64,000 bases of DNA from Neorhizobium galegae (GCF_021391675.1 NZ_CP090095.1:4611559-4675558), one strand, 5' to 3'; positions 1 through 10,524 are shown, numbered from the stretch's first letter. Made by a program: numbers and translations. Notes: generated from the letters alone by a model not told the origin.

Positions 1-209
1 CTCAAACGCAGCGGCGGGATATCCCGCGTGCCGCCGCTCGCCTTGGGCATCTTAATCTGGAAGATGTAAACGGAACCTGATTTGGCCAGGTAGGAACCGG
101 GACCTTTGCCTTGGCCCATTTTCTTTCGCGTTGAACGCGATGCCTGATTCGGTGATTCTGGCGATACCCCGACGTTTACCGGAAGGTGTACCGGGCGCGA
201 TACCCGCAT
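1..209 (-). CDS. Site-specific integrase (tyrosine recombinase-like), N-terminal fragment cut by window edge
   Basis: An open frame runs from an ATG at 209 leftward off the window edge (69 codons, no stop). A good ribosome site (GAGGAG) lies about nine bases upstream of the ATG. The visible protein has a basic start and then a stretch reading SYLAKSGSVYIFQIKMPKA, which resembles the N-terminal beta-strand region (DUF6538-like) of many phage and island integrases; the catalytic domain would lie outside the window. It points away from the 3' end of the adjacent tRNA-Ser gene on the same strand, the usual layout of an element integrated in a tRNA gene. The family call rests on this short stretch and on context, so it is moderate; another DNA-binding or hypothetical protein is possible. 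Confidence 0.55.
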   Translation of the reverse strand, partial: MRVSRPVHLPVNVGVSPESPNQASRSTRKKMGQGKGPGSYLAKSGSVYIFQIKMPKASGGTRDIPPLRL

Positions 210-300
210 GATTTTCGCTCCTCAGAAGCCGCGAGCGAACTGGCGATTAGCGAGGAAACCCAAGGAGTTACGGATATCTGGCGGAGAGTTACTCAACCTA

Positions 301-390
<90 letters not shown>

Positions 391-428
391 GCTTAAGACG
401 TGACGACGCGTTGGTCAGCGCGGGCGTT

Positions 429-457
429 CTCATAGCGGGCAAACATGGGGCTGGCAA
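429..457 (-). promoter_or_regulatory. Putative promoter of tRNA-Ser
   Basis: On the minus strand a TTGCCA hexamer (457-452) is followed after exactly 17 bases by TATGAG (434-429). The predicted start lies some 30 bases upstream of the tRNA 5' end. Matches to the sigma-70 consensus are 5/6 and 4/6; this is pattern recognition only. Confidence 0.4.
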
Positions 458-490
458 GGGGCGAATATCAAGTCTTTACATCCTTTCGTC

Positions 491-519
491 TTGACAGTTT
501 TTTGTCGCTCGCGTATGTC
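491..519 (+). promoter_or_regulatory. Putative promoter of rplU-rpmA
   Basis: CTTGACA (490-496) provides a perfect -35 hexamer, including the leading C favoured in alphaproteobacteria. It is followed after 17 bases by the weak -10 TATGTC (514-519). This would start an rplU-rpmA mRNA with a leader of about 185 nt. The 320-base stretch between the tRNA and rplU holds this promoter, the tRNA promoter and the leader hairpin but no supportable gene. Confidence 0.5.
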
Positions 520-530
520 CGCTCGCGATC

Positions 531-562
531 AGGCGTGGAAAAGTGTCCATGCCTCTTTGTTT
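531..562 (+). promoter_or_regulatory. Hairpin with U-rich tail in the rplU leader (possible attenuator)
   Basis: AGGCGTGG (531-538) pairs with CCATGCCT (547-554), an 8-bp stem with one G-T wobble and an 8-base loop. It is followed at once by CTTTGTTTG. The position, about 12 bases after the predicted promoter, would suit early termination or autogenous control of the L21/L27 operon. The tail is interrupted, so terminator activity is uncertain. Confidence 0.3.
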
Positions 563-710
563 GTGTGGAGGTTGTTGGAACAGCCACGCGAATTCCACCG
601 GCAGCAAGTTCCGGAAGATCACCTCTTTCGAAACCCTGCTAGAGCCCGACTGATAAAAAGACGGCCGCCTTTTCAAGGCAGAGCCGGAAACGAACATGAA
701 AGGATAAAAA

Positions 711-1022
711 ATGTTCGCAGTCATCAAGACCGGCGGTAAACAGTACCGCGTGGCAGCCAACGACGTGCTCACCATCGAGAAGCTGGAAGCCGAAGCTGGT
801 TCTGTCGTAGAATTCAACGAAATCCTGGTTGTCGGCGTTGGTGCCGATGCCAAGTTCGGCGCTCCCTTTGTTGCGGGTGCGACGGTCAAGGCCGAAGTGG
901 TCGAGCATAATCGCGGCAAGAAGGTTCTTTCCTTCAAGAAGCGTCGCCGTCAGAATTCCAAGCGGATTCGCGGCCATCGCCAGCATCACACGGTCGTCCG
1001 CATCACGGACATCTTGGCTTAA
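711..1022 (+). CDS. rplU: 50S ribosomal protein L21
   Basis: A 103-residue protein starting [14 protein letters not shown], the invariant L21 N-terminus, and ending with the basic rRNA-binding tail that contains [19 protein letters not shown]21 binds 23S rRNA in the large subunit. The ATG at 711 is preceded by GAAAGGA at normal spacing. Length matches the family (about 103). It is followed by rpmA after 32 bases, the standard rplU-rpmA operon, with obgE a little further on as in many proteobacteria. Confidence 0.98.
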   Translation: MFAVIKTGGKQYRVAANDVLTIEKLEAEAGSVVEFNEILVVGVGADAKFGAPFVAGATVKAEVVEHNRGKKVLSFKKRRRQNSKRIRGHRQHHTVVRITDILA

Positions 1023-1054
1023 CAACGGGTTTCGAAGGGTAAAGGAGAACTCCA

Positions 1055-1324
1055 ATGGCACATAAAAAAGCTGGCGGTTCGTCGCGCAACGGTCGCGATT
1101 CGAATTCCAAGCGCCTTGGCGTGAAGAAGTTCGGCGGCGAAGCCGTCATTCCGGGCAACATCATCGTGCGCCAGCGCGGCACGCAGTGGCATCCGGGCGC
1201 CAATGTCGGCATCGGCACCGATCACACCATTTTTGCGCTTACCGAAGGCAATGTGAATTACCGAACCAAGGCCAATGGTCGCGTGTTCGTGTCCGTAATG
1301 CCGAAAGCCGAAGCAGCAGAATAA
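1055..1324 (+). CDS. rpmA: 50S ribosomal protein L27
   Basis: An 89-residue protein beginning [16 protein letters not shown], the hallmark L27 start that reaches the peptidyl-transferase centre, followed by [10 protein letters not shown] and the QRGTQWHPG core. There is no N-terminal extension, so no prepeptide cleavage of the Firmicutes type is expected. It is the second gene of the operon with rplU, preceded by AAAGGAG, and a strong terminator follows about 70 bases after the stop. Confidence 0.98.
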   Translation: MAHKKAGGSSRNGRDSNSKRLGVKKFGGEAVIPGNIIVRQRGTQWHPGANVGIGTDHTIFALTEGNVNYRTKANGRVFVSVMPKAEAAE

Positions 1325-1390
1325 AGCCGGCAAGCGTTTTAAGCAGCCGGTGTCACATCGACCCGGCTGAACGCCCAAAGGTTCAGTCAG

Positions 1391-1431
1391 AAAAAAGGGA
1401 AGATGGGACACCACCATCTTCCCTTTTTCTT
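1391..1431 (+). terminator. Rho-independent terminator of rplU-rpmA
   Basis: AAAAAGGGAAGATGG (1392-1406) and its reverse complement CCATCTTCCCTTTTT (1413-1427) form a perfect 15-bp stem with a 6-base loop. The stem is flanked by A-runs and T-runs, so it could work on both strands. Confidence 0.9.
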
Positions 1432-1453
1432 TTCCCCAACAGGAGGACTGAAC

Positions 1454-2089
1454 ATGCAAGGCGAACTACTGAGGGCGAGCCAATCCCGGCCGCCAGAGGA
1501 CCGGTTAAGACCCGACCGGTCGAGAAGCGATTGCCCCGTCTTACTGTCGCAGAGGTTAGTTCTGCGCACCCCCCACGAAGAAGACATCGACGCACTTGCC
1601 CATCTCGCCAACAATGCGAATATCGCGACCATGGTGTCGCGTATGCCGCATCCCTATACGGCTAAGGACGCAGCCGATTTCGTGCGACGCACGAAGGCCG
1701 GCGAGATTGGCAAATGCGTCTACGCCATCACGCGAGGAGACAACGGCGCCTTTCTCGGTTGCTGCGCGCTCGAACCGCAACAGGACGAGAGAACGCTCGA
1801 ACTCGGCTATTGGCTGGGCGAACCCCATTGGAACAGGGGTTATGCCACGGAAGCCGCCCATGCCCTGATCGACATGGCCTTCCGCACCCGCAACAACATC
1901 GACCATATCGATGCCCGTTGCCGGGTGACCAACATCGCCTCCCGGCGGGTGATCCAGAAATGCGGCTTCCAGTTCCAGGGCACCGGCATGATCGATTGCC
2001 TGGCGCTTGGCGGCATGGTCGCCGTCGAGTGGTTCCGGCTCGACCGCAAGACCTGGATGTCCTTGAGAAGCTGGGGAGAACTGCGATGA
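1454..2089 (+). CDS. GNAT family N-acetyltransferase (RimJ/RimL type)
   Basis: A 211-residue acetyl-CoA-dependent acetyltransferase; substrate unknown. RLVLRTPHEEDIDAL is the typical RimJ/RimL-type GNAT opening. The LELGYWLGEPHWNRGYATEA segment carries the acetyl-CoA-binding loop, and the N-A-S-R-R-V-I-Q-K-C-G-F motif near the C-terminus is the usual end of the fold. The frame is open upstream to 1403, inside the rpmA terminator; the ATG at 1454 is preferred because a perfect AGGAGG (1441-1446) sits seven bases before it. It overlaps the next GNAT gene by four bases (ATGA), so the two are translationally coupled. The N-terminal 30 residues are unlike the fold and may be disordered. Confidence 0.88.
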   Translation: MQGELLRASQSRPPEDRLRPDRSRSDCPVLLSQRLVLRTPHEEDIDALAHLANNANIATMVSRMPHPYTAKDAADFVRRTKAGEIGKCVYAITRGDNGAFLGCCALEPQQDERTLELGYWLGEPHWNRGYATEAAHALIDMAFRTRNNIDHIDARCRVTNIASRRVIQKCGFQFQGTGMIDCLALGGMVAVEWFRLDRKTWMSLRSWGELR

Positions 2090-2673
2090 ACGCCGCCGTC
2101 CTCCAGAAGACGAGTTCGACTGTCACGATGCCCGGCCCCTGCCCGGTCATCACCACGGAAAGGCTGGTTCTTCGCCCGCACAAGATCACCGACGCGACGG
2201 CGATTGCCGAATCGCTCTGCGATTTCAAGGTCGCCCGCATGCTGGCGCGAGTGCCGCAGCCCTATGACCGCCAGGACGCGCTGGATTGGCTCGTCCCGCA
2301 TGCATCGGGCATCCTGCCGGACTGGACGCTGGCGATCACCACCGGTGACGATACCCATATCGGCGCCGTCTGCCTGGAGCCGAGACGCGGTCAATGGCGT
2401 CTTGGCTACTGGCTGAACCGGCTCTACTGGGATCGGGGTTACATGACCGAAGCGGTGGCCGGGGCGCTGGAACGTTTCTTCCGGCGGATGCCGGAAGCGC
2501 AGGTCTTTTCCGGCGCCTTTGCGGACAATCTGGCCTCGCTGAACGTCCAGAAGAAGCTCGGCTTCACCATCGTCGATGCGAACCAGCTCTTCAGCACGTC
2601 CCGCAACCGCCTGGTCCCGCATATCGAGACCATGCTTTTGCCCGAGGATTTCCGGCGGCCGGCCCGACCGTGA
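2086..2673 (+). CDS. GNAT family N-acetyltransferase (RimJ/RimL type), second copy
   Basis: A 195-residue GNAT protein coupled to the preceding one by an ATGA overlap. It keeps the same landmarks: ERLVLRPHKITDA opening, LGYWLNRLYWDRGYMTEAV for acetyl-CoA binding, and NLASLNVQKKLGF at the end of the fold. Apart from these motifs the two are rather different, so this looks like an old tandem duplication rather than a recent one. The pair lies between rpmA and obgE. Targets cannot be deduced from sequence. The frame extends upstream inside the first GNAT gene, but that part is out of frame with it and unlikely to be coding. Confidence 0.88.
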   Translation: MNAAVLQKTSSTVTMPGPCPVITTERLVLRPHKITDATAIAESLCDFKVARMLARVPQPYDRQDALDWLVPHASGILPDWTLAITTGDDTHIGAVCLEPRRGQWRLGYWLNRLYWDRGYMTEAVAGALERFFRRMPEAQVFSGAFADNLASLNVQKKLGFTIVDANQLFSTSRNRLVPHIETMLLPEDFRRPARP

Positions 2674-2691
2674 CGCTCAGGTAACAAAGGC

Positions 2692-2713
2692 CCGGCGGAG
2701 GAAACTCCGCCGG
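2692..2713. terminator. Hairpin between convergent genes
   Basis: A perfect 9-bp stem, CCGGCGGAG (2692-2700) and CTCCGCCGG (2705-2713), closed by a GAAA tetraloop. It lies between the convergent second GNAT gene and the EEP-family gene. It lacks a T-run, so termination strength is uncertain. Confidence 0.5.
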
Positions 2714-2718
2714 ATCAC

Positions 2719-3582
2719 TCACTCGACCTCGACCCAGACCGGGAAATGGTCGGAACCAGGCGCCTCATTGTCGATCCAGGCGTTTTTCAGCCGCGGCACC
2801 AGCCCGGCATTCACGAAGCAATGATCGAGATGCATCTTTATCGGCCCGTCGCCCGGCGGCTTCGCCCAAGTATAGGTTTCCGGCGTCACCGATCCGAGGC
2901 GGTCCAGCACGTCGACGGGCTCGTTGGCGCGCAGGATGCGACCGTAATAACGGTCCCGCTGGCCGGCGAGCGCGATATATTCCGTCGATTCCGGCTCCAT
3001 GTTGAAATCGCCCATCAGCAGGAAATCCTCCGGCAGCGGCAGATCGGGGAAACCCTCTTCGGCGGCACCGGTCAACGAGCCGCCCTCAGAGGTGAAGTTC
3101 ACCACCCGCTCCTTGAGATAGCGGATCTGGCCGAGCCGTTCATCGGGAGAGACATGATCGAGGTGGACGGAATAGACACGAAGCGGCCCGCCGGGTGCGA
3201 CGATGACCGCCTCCAGCGCTCCGCGCTGCAGGTTGAGCATCTCGACGGTGCGGCTGCGGGGCAGCAGAAGATGGCGGGTGGAAAGGATCGGCCAGCGCGA
3301 CAGGATCATGTTGCCGAACTGGAAGCGGCGCTCGATACGGCGGCCGTTCTCGACCGAGACGTCGAGCAGCAGGTCGCAAGGTGCGCCATAGACATGAAAA
3401 TGGTCCGGAAACAGATCCGAGAAACGGGCGACAAGATCCACATGGCCATTCCTGGGGAAACCGCGGGTCACTTCCTGAAGCGCGATCACATCCGCTCCCT
3501 CGATACTCGCGGCTATGCGTTCGGGATCGAACATACCATCCATGCCGATCCCGTATTGAATGTTATAGCTGACAAACTTCAT
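2719..3582 (-). CDS. Endonuclease/exonuclease/phosphatase (EEP) family protein
   Basis: A 287-residue metal-dependent phosphohydrolase of the EEP (exonuclease III/DNase I-like) superfamily. Visible landmarks in order: MKFVSYNIQYG start with the metal-site Asn, ALQEV with the metal-binding Glu, GDFNMEPES with the catalytic Asp and Asn, and a C-terminal GSDHFPVWVEVE with the active-site Asp-His. The substrate is not predictable (nucleic acid, phosphoinositide or other phosphodiester). The start at 3582 is chosen because GGAGG lies upstream; nine extra residues at 3606 precede it in frame. It is transcribed against its neighbours and has no signal peptide. Confidence 0.85.
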   Translation of the reverse strand: MKFVSYNIQYGIGMDGMFDPERIAASIEGADVIALQEVTRGFPRNGHVDLVARFSDLFPDHFHVYGAPCDLLLDVSVENGRRIERRFQFGNMILSRWPILSTRHLLLPRSRTVEMLNLQRGALEAVIVAPGGPLRVYSVHLDHVSPDERLGQIRYLKERVVNFTSEGGSLTGAAEEGFPDLPLPEDFLLMGDFNMEPESTEYIALAGQRDRYYGRILRANEPVDVLDRLGSVTPETYTWAKPPGDGPIKMHLDHCFVNAGLVPRLKNAWIDNEAPGSDHFPVWVEVE

Positions 3583-3675
3583 GATATTCTTTGACCTCCG
3601 CCCCAACCGACGATATCGAAACCCCTATCGACATGCACTGAGCGCCCTACCTGAAGCGACAGGCATCCCGACTAA

Positions 3676-5925
<2,250 letters not shown>

Positions 5926-5933
<8 letters not shown>

Positions 5934-7209
5934 TATGGTTGCAAAGGCAGGCGACGTCGCCGCCGTGATGGAGCAGATCGGCCGCAATGCGAAGGCTGCG
6001 GCCCGCGAGCTCGCAACGGCTTCGACCGAAGCGAAGAACAAGGCGCTCCAGGCCATGGCGGACGCGATCCTTGCCGCACAGGACGGAATCCTTGCTGCCA
6101 ATGCCGCCGACCTGAAAGGCGTGGAAGGCAAAGACCTGCTGCCATCGTTCATCGACCGGCTGACGCTGACCGAAAAGTCCATCGCCGGCATGGCGCAGGC
6201 GCTACGCGAGATCGCCGAGTTCAAGGATCCGGTCGGCGAAGTCATCGCCGCCTGGGACCGTCCGAACGGGCTCCATATCGAACGTGTCCGCACGCCGCTT
6301 GGCGTCATCGGCGTGATCTATGAAAGCCGGCCGAACGTCACCGCCGACGCCGGCGCGCTCTGCCTCAAGGCCGGCAATGCCGTGATCCTGCGCGGCGGTT
6401 CCGATTCGGCCCGGTCGTCGGAGGCTATCCACGATTGCCTCGTCGCCGGCCTGAAGGCGGCGGGCCTTCCCGAACACGCGATCCAGATCGTGCCCACCAC
6501 CGACCGTGCCGCCGTCGGCGCCATGCTGTCGGGCCTTAACGGCGCGATCGACGTCATCGTGCCGCGCGGCGGCAAGAGCCTGGTCGCCCGCGTCCAGAAC
6601 GAGGCGCGTGTGCCGGTCTTCGCCCATCTCGAAGGCCTCTGCCATATCTACATGGACGCCTCCGCGGACCTGGAAATGGCCAAGAAGATTATCGTCAACG
6701 CCAAGATGCGCCGCACCGGCGTCTGCGGAGCGGCCGAAACCCTGCTGATCGACAGCGCCGCGATCGGCACGCATCTGATGCCGGTCCTTGAAGCACTGAC
6801 GGAAGCCGGCTGCGAAATCCGCGCCTCGGCGGCCGTCCTCAAGGTGTTTCCGGGCTTCAAGCCTGCGACGGAGGAGGACTGGCGCACCGAATATCTCGAC
6901 GCGGTGATCTCGGTTGCGATCGTCGACGGTATTTCCGGCGCCATCCGCCACATCAACACCTATTCCTCCAGCCACACGGAGGCGGTGATCGCCGAGGATC
7001 CGCAGGTCGTTTCCCGTTTCTTCAACGAACTCGACTCAGCGATCCTGCTGCACAATGCCTCCACCCAGTTCGCCGATGGCGGCGAGTTCGGCATGGGCGG
7101 CGAAATCGGCATTTCGACCGGCAAGATGCATGCGCGCGGCCCCGTTGGCGTCGAGCAATTGACCTCGTTCAAATACCGGGTGCACGGCACCGGCCAGATC
7201 CGGCCCTGA
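5926..7209 (+). CDS. proA: Glutamate-5-semialdehyde dehydrogenase (gamma-glutamyl phosphate reductase)
   Basis: A 427-residue aldehyde-dehydrogenase-fold enzyme that reduces gamma-glutamyl phosphate with NADPH. Motifs include [26 protein letters not shown] and [14 protein letters not shown], which holds the catalytic Cys, and a C-terminal [13 protein letters not shown]. The start at 5926 is chosen over an in-frame ATG at 5917 because the AAGGAGG there would touch the earlier ATG. It overlaps proB by eight bases, and nadD follows after six, so obgE-proB-proA-nadD reads as one operon. Confidence 0.97.
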
Positions 7210-7215
7210 TCGCGC

Positions 7216-7848
7216 GTGAGGGAAGAGACGATCGACCGCCGATATCTGGTCATGCCGCATGCCGAACGGGGCATGGCCGTCGGCCTGTTCGGCGGTTCGT
7301 TCAATCCGCCGCATGAGGGCCATCTCCTCGTCGCCGAGATTGCGCTTCGCCGGCTTGGCCTCGACCAGCTCTGGTGGATGGTCACTCCCGGCAACCCGCT
7401 GAAAAGCCGCTCCGAACTTGCGTTGCTCGGCGACCGGCTGGCGATGAGCGAAAAGCTGATCGACGACCCTCGCATCAAGATCACAGCCTTCGAAAAGACA
7501 CTCGGCGGCTCCTATACCGCCGATACGCTCTCCTTCGTGAAGGCCAGGAACCCGCTCGTGCATTTTGTCTGGGTGATGGGCGCCGACAGCCTGAAGACCT
7601 TCCACCACTGGCAGAAATGGCAGACGATCGCCTCGACCTTCCCGATCGCGGTCATCGACCGGCCGGGGGCGACACTGTCGTTCCTGTCGTCGAAAATGGC
7701 CCGCACCTTCGACTACGCCCGCGTCGATGAGGACGACGCCGGCACGCTCTGGAAACGGCGGGCGCCAGCCTGGACCTTCATCCACGGCCCGCGTTCGGCC
7801 CTGAGTTCCACGGCGATCCGCGCCGCAAACGGGCAGAAATCCGATTAG
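7216..7848 (+). CDS. nadD: Nicotinate-nucleotide adenylyltransferase
   Basis: A 210-residue nucleotidyltransferase that makes deamido-NAD from nicotinate mononucleotide and ATP. It carries the GLFGGSFNPPHEGH signature, WWMVTPGNPLK, VWVMGADSL and the C-terminal LSSTAIR motif. The longest start is GTG at 7216; an ATG at 7252 (MPHAERGMAVGLFGG) gives a 198-residue form that many relatives would match, so the exact start is unsettled. It is six bases after proA. The proBA-nadD-rsfS-rlmH order is widespread in rhizobia. Confidence 0.95.
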   Translation: MREETIDRRYLVMPHAERGMAVGLFGGSFNPPHEGHLLVAEIALRRLGLDQLWWMVTPGNPLKSRSELALLGDRLAMSEKLIDDPRIKITAFEKTLGGSYTADTLSFVKARNPLVHFVWVMGADSLKTFHHWQKWQTIASTFPIAVIDRPGATLSFLSSKMARTFDYARVDEDDAGTLWKRRAPAWTFIHGPRSALSSTAIRAANGQKSD

Positions 7849-7949
7849 CGCCAGCCGCGAGGCGGCGCGAAAAGGTCTACATCTTTCTATCACCTTTTCG
7901 GACGCTTACTTGAAAGATTAATAATTCGATGTCACCTATATGTTAGCGG

Positions 7950-7968
7950 CCGAGTCGGACTCGGATTC
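7950..7968. promoter_or_regulatory. GANTC cluster in a palindrome upstream of rsfS
   Basis: CCGAGTCGGACTCGG (7950-7964) is a 15-base palindrome holding GAGTC and GACTC, and GATTC follows at 7964-7968. These are three CcrM methylation sites within 17 bases, about 45 bases before the rsfS start. GANTC sites in alphaproteobacterial promoters often mark GcrA/CcrM-linked cell-cycle control; that role here is inference. Confidence 0.4.
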
Positions 7969-8009
7969 GCGTTAGTGCCTGTTGCTGTTACCGGAAGAAA
8001 GGACAAACC

Positions 8010-8426
8010 CTGACAACAGTACACGCCAAGGGAAGGACGGCCTCCGTTCTCCCGCAGAGCCTGGAACGTGGCGCCGATGCTGCCGCCCGTGCTCTCGAAC
8101 TGGTCCTCGCAAGCCTTGAGGACTCCAAAGCTGAAGATATCGTCACCATCAACATTGTTGGAAAATCAGCGCTCGGGGACTACATGGTCGTTGTCTCCGG
8201 TCGATCGAACCGACATGTCATGGCCATCAGCGATCACCTGATTTCCGATCTGAAGGACGAGGGGCTTGGCAACGCCCGCGTCGAAGGTCAGGAAACGGGT
8301 GACTGGGTGCTCATTGACACCGGCGACATCATCGTTCACGTGTTCCGCCCGGAAATTCGCGCGTTCTACAACATCGAAAAGATGTGGGCGACGCCGGATA
8401 TCGAGGAAGGCACGCTGCTGCACTGA
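8010..8426 (+). CDS. rsfS: Ribosome silencing factor RsfS (CTG start)
   Basis: A 138-residue RsfS/Iojap protein that binds L14 and blocks subunit joining in slow growth. The core runs from LELVLASLEDSKAEDIVTI through KSALGDYMVVVSGRSNRH, GDWVLIDTGDIIVHVF and a REFYNIEKMW-like end. No ATG, GTG or TTG occurs in frame between the upstream stop (7944) and an ATG at 8184, which would delete the first half of the domain. A CTG at 8010, six bases after AAAGGA (7998-8003), gives the N-terminus TTVHAKG expected from rhizobial relatives as I recall them. So CTG is taken as the start. rlmH follows, the usual partner. Confidence 0.88.
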   Translation: MTTVHAKGRTASVLPQSLERGADAAARALELVLASLEDSKAEDIVTINIVGKSALGDYMVVVSGRSNRHVMAISDHLISDLKDEGLGNARVEGQETGDWVLIDTGDIIVHVFRPEIRAFYNIEKMWATPDIEEGTLLH

Positions 8427-8534
8427 CGGGTTCGGGCATGCCCTGAACCGGTCGGACTGAGGTCGAAATCACGCGGCTGGGTGCCAACTCGCCGCAGGGT
8501 GGAATTTTCGGCCGCAAAACCAACGGATAGGGAC

Positions 8535-9017
8535 ATGCGAATAAGCCTTTTCGCCGTGGGACGGCTAAAGACCGGACCGGAGAAGGAACTTGCGTCCCGA
8601 TATCTCGACCGTTTCGCCAAGGCTGGCCCGGCGGTGGGCCTGGAATTGTCGAAACTGATCGAGATCCAGGAAAGTCGCGCATCGAATGCCGATACCCGCA
8701 AGCGCGAAGAAGCCGGCGCGCTCGAAAAGGTGCTTCCCGAAGGCGCGGTTCTCATTCTTCTCGACGAACGGGGCAAGGCGCTCGACAGCGAGGCTTTCGC
8801 CGGTGTGATCGGCCGATATCGCGACAGCGGCAAACGCGACCTGATGCTGGTGATCGGCGGCGCCGACGGGCTCGACCCGGACTTGCGCGAACGGGCCGAT
8901 ATGGTGCTCAACCTCGGCTCGATGACATGGCCGCATCAACTGGTGCGCATCCTGATTGCCGAACAGCTCTACCGCGCCGTCACCATTCTCTCGGGCCATC
9001 CCTATCACAGAGCTTAA
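8535..9017 (+). CDS. rlmH: 23S rRNA (pseudouridine-1915-N3)-methyltransferase
   Basis: A 160-residue SPOUT methyltransferase that modifies pseudouridine 1915 of helix 69. Visible features are the MRISLFAVGRLK start, the LDERGKALDS segment, the SAM-binding knot LMLVIGGADGLD, and the signature end MTWPHQLVRILIAEQLYRA...HPYHRA. The start at 8535 restores the family length; 18 upstream in-frame codons are discarded. It follows rsfS by about 110 bases, the common rsfS-rlmH pair. Confidence 0.96.
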   Translation: MRISLFAVGRLKTGPEKELASRYLDRFAKAGPAVGLELSKLIEIQESRASNADTRKREEAGALEKVLPEGAVLILLDERGKALDSEAFAGVIGRYRDSGKRDLMLVIGGADGLDPDLRERADMVLNLGSMTWPHQLVRILIAEQLYRAVTILSGHPYHRA

Positions 9018-9108
9018 ACGATCGTTTACCTTCAAACACGATGTTGTTTGTGGCCTCGCCGGGCAAATCAGCTTAGGCTTTCTCGATCCGGCGAATAGCG
9101 GAGCGGGA

Positions 9109-10524
9109 ATGCGGACAATCAAGATCACATCGTACCGGCGCGCGCTGCTTCTGGCGGCGGGTCTCGGTTTCGTGCTGATCCCGCCCCTCCAGATCTCCAA
9201 TACCGCCCGCGCCCAGAATGCGGCCTCGCCGACGGCGCCCCAGGCGGCATCGGCCGCGGCAGTCGATCCCACGGCCGATCTGCAGCGCCGCCGCAACGAA
9301 ACCCGCGGCGAGCTCGAAGTTCTGACCAAGAGCATGAAGATTTCGGGCGACAGGGCTGCCGCCATCGAAAAGAACATCGCCGATATCAGGAAGAACACCG
9401 CCGATGTCCGCCAGGCGCTGATCGATTCGGCGGCACGCCGCAGGGGGCTGGAAACCAAAATCCTCGACAGCGAGAAGAAGATCACCGAACTGAAGCTCAA
9501 GGAGGACGGTATCCGCACCTCCCTGCGCGGCCGCCGCGCCGTGCTGGCCGAAGTGCTCGCCGCCCTGCAGCGCATGGGCCGCAATCCTCCTCCGGCACTT
9601 CTGGTGACGCCCGATGATGCGCTCGCCTCCGTTCGCAGCGCGATCCTGCTCGGCGCCGTCGTTCCCGGCATGCGCCACGAGGCGGACAAGCTCGTTGCCG
9701 ACCTTCAATCCTTGGCCTCTCTCCAGGCGCTGGCGATGACCGAGAAGACCACCGTCTCCAGCACCATTGCCGCGAGCCTCGAGGAGGACCGGCGCATGGC
9801 CCTGCTGCTTGCGGAAAACGAAAAGTTGAACAAGCGCAACGCGGCCGATCTCGACGCCGAGCGCCGCCGCTCCGAGGAGCTCGCCGGTCGCGCCACCACG
9901 CTCGAGAACCTCATCCAGTCGTTCGAAGGCGACATCGCCTCGGTGCGCGAGGCGATCGATCGGGCACGTGCCGAAGAAGAGCGCCAGCGCATGATGTCGG
10001 ACGCCGAACGCGAAAGGGCAAAGCAGCTTGCCCAAAGCGGCGTGCCTGACAAAAACCGCATTGCGCCCGCATACGCGTTTTCGAGCCTCAAGCAGAGGCT
10101 GGAGCTTCCGGTCGCCGGAGATGTATTGCGGTGGTTCGGCGACGCCGACGGGACAGGGCACACGGCGAGAGGCATGACTGTTGCTTCGAACGCGGGTGCC
10201 GTGGTGACGGCGCCGGCTGACGGCTTGGTGGTTTTCGCCGGAGCCTTCCGGAGTTACGGACAGATGATCATCCTCAATGCCGGAGATGGATACCATCTGG
10301 TTCTGACCGGCATGGACGTTGTGAACGCGCGGCAGGGCAAGTTCGTTTTCGCAGGTGAACCCATTGCCGTGATGGGTGAGAAAAGAGTGGCAAGCGCAAC
10401 CGCATTGGCGCTGGAAACAGATCGTCCAACGCTTTACATTGAATTCCGAAAAGATGGCACACCGGTCGATTCCAAGCCGTGGTGGACCTCGAAAGAAACT
10501 GGAAGGGCACGAAATGATTCGTAG
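9109..10524 (+). CDS. EnvC-like murein hydrolase activator (degenerate LytM/M23 domain)
   Basis: A 471-residue exported protein. It begins with a basic stretch and hydrophobic segment (LLLAAGLGFVLIPPLQ), then a long coiled coil (about residues 65-340, rich in Arg/Glu/Leu with RAEEERQR) and a C-terminal LytM/peptidase-M23 domain from LELPVAGDVLRWFGD. The domain lacks the paired His of active M23 peptidases (the strand reads TLYIEFRKDG instead of HLHFE-like), as in EnvC, which activates amidases at division. Amidase activation is inferred from this. It overlaps the ctpA start by 11 bases. The ATG at 9109 is chosen as the one giving the signal peptide. Confidence 0.85.
   Translation: MRTIKITSYRRALLLAAGLGFVLIPPLQISNTARAQNAASPTAPQAASAAAVDPTADLQRRRNETRGELEVLTKSMKISGDRAAAIEKNIADIRKNTADVRQALIDSAARRRGLETKILDSEKKITELKLKEDGIRTSLRGRRAVLAEVLAALQRMGRNPPPALLVTPDDALASVRSAILLGAVVPGMRHEADKLVADLQSLASLQALAMTEKTTVSSTIAASLEEDRRMALLLAENEKLNKRNAADLDAERRRSEELAGRATTLENLIQSFEGDIASVREAIDRARAEEERQRMMSDAERERAKQLAQSGVPDKNRIAPAYAFSSLKQRLELPVAGDVLRWFGDADGTGHTARGMTVASNAGAVVTAPADGLVVFAGAFRSYGQMIILNAGDGYHLVLTGMDVVNARQGKFVFAGEPIAVMGEKRVASATALALETDRPTLYIEFRKDGTPVDSKPWWTSKETGRARNDS

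Noticed and set aside
1714..2673. 319-codon version of the second GNAT with a long N-terminal extension
   Set aside because: The extension is out of frame with, and inside, the first GNAT gene; the ATGA overlap start at 2086 explains the data better.
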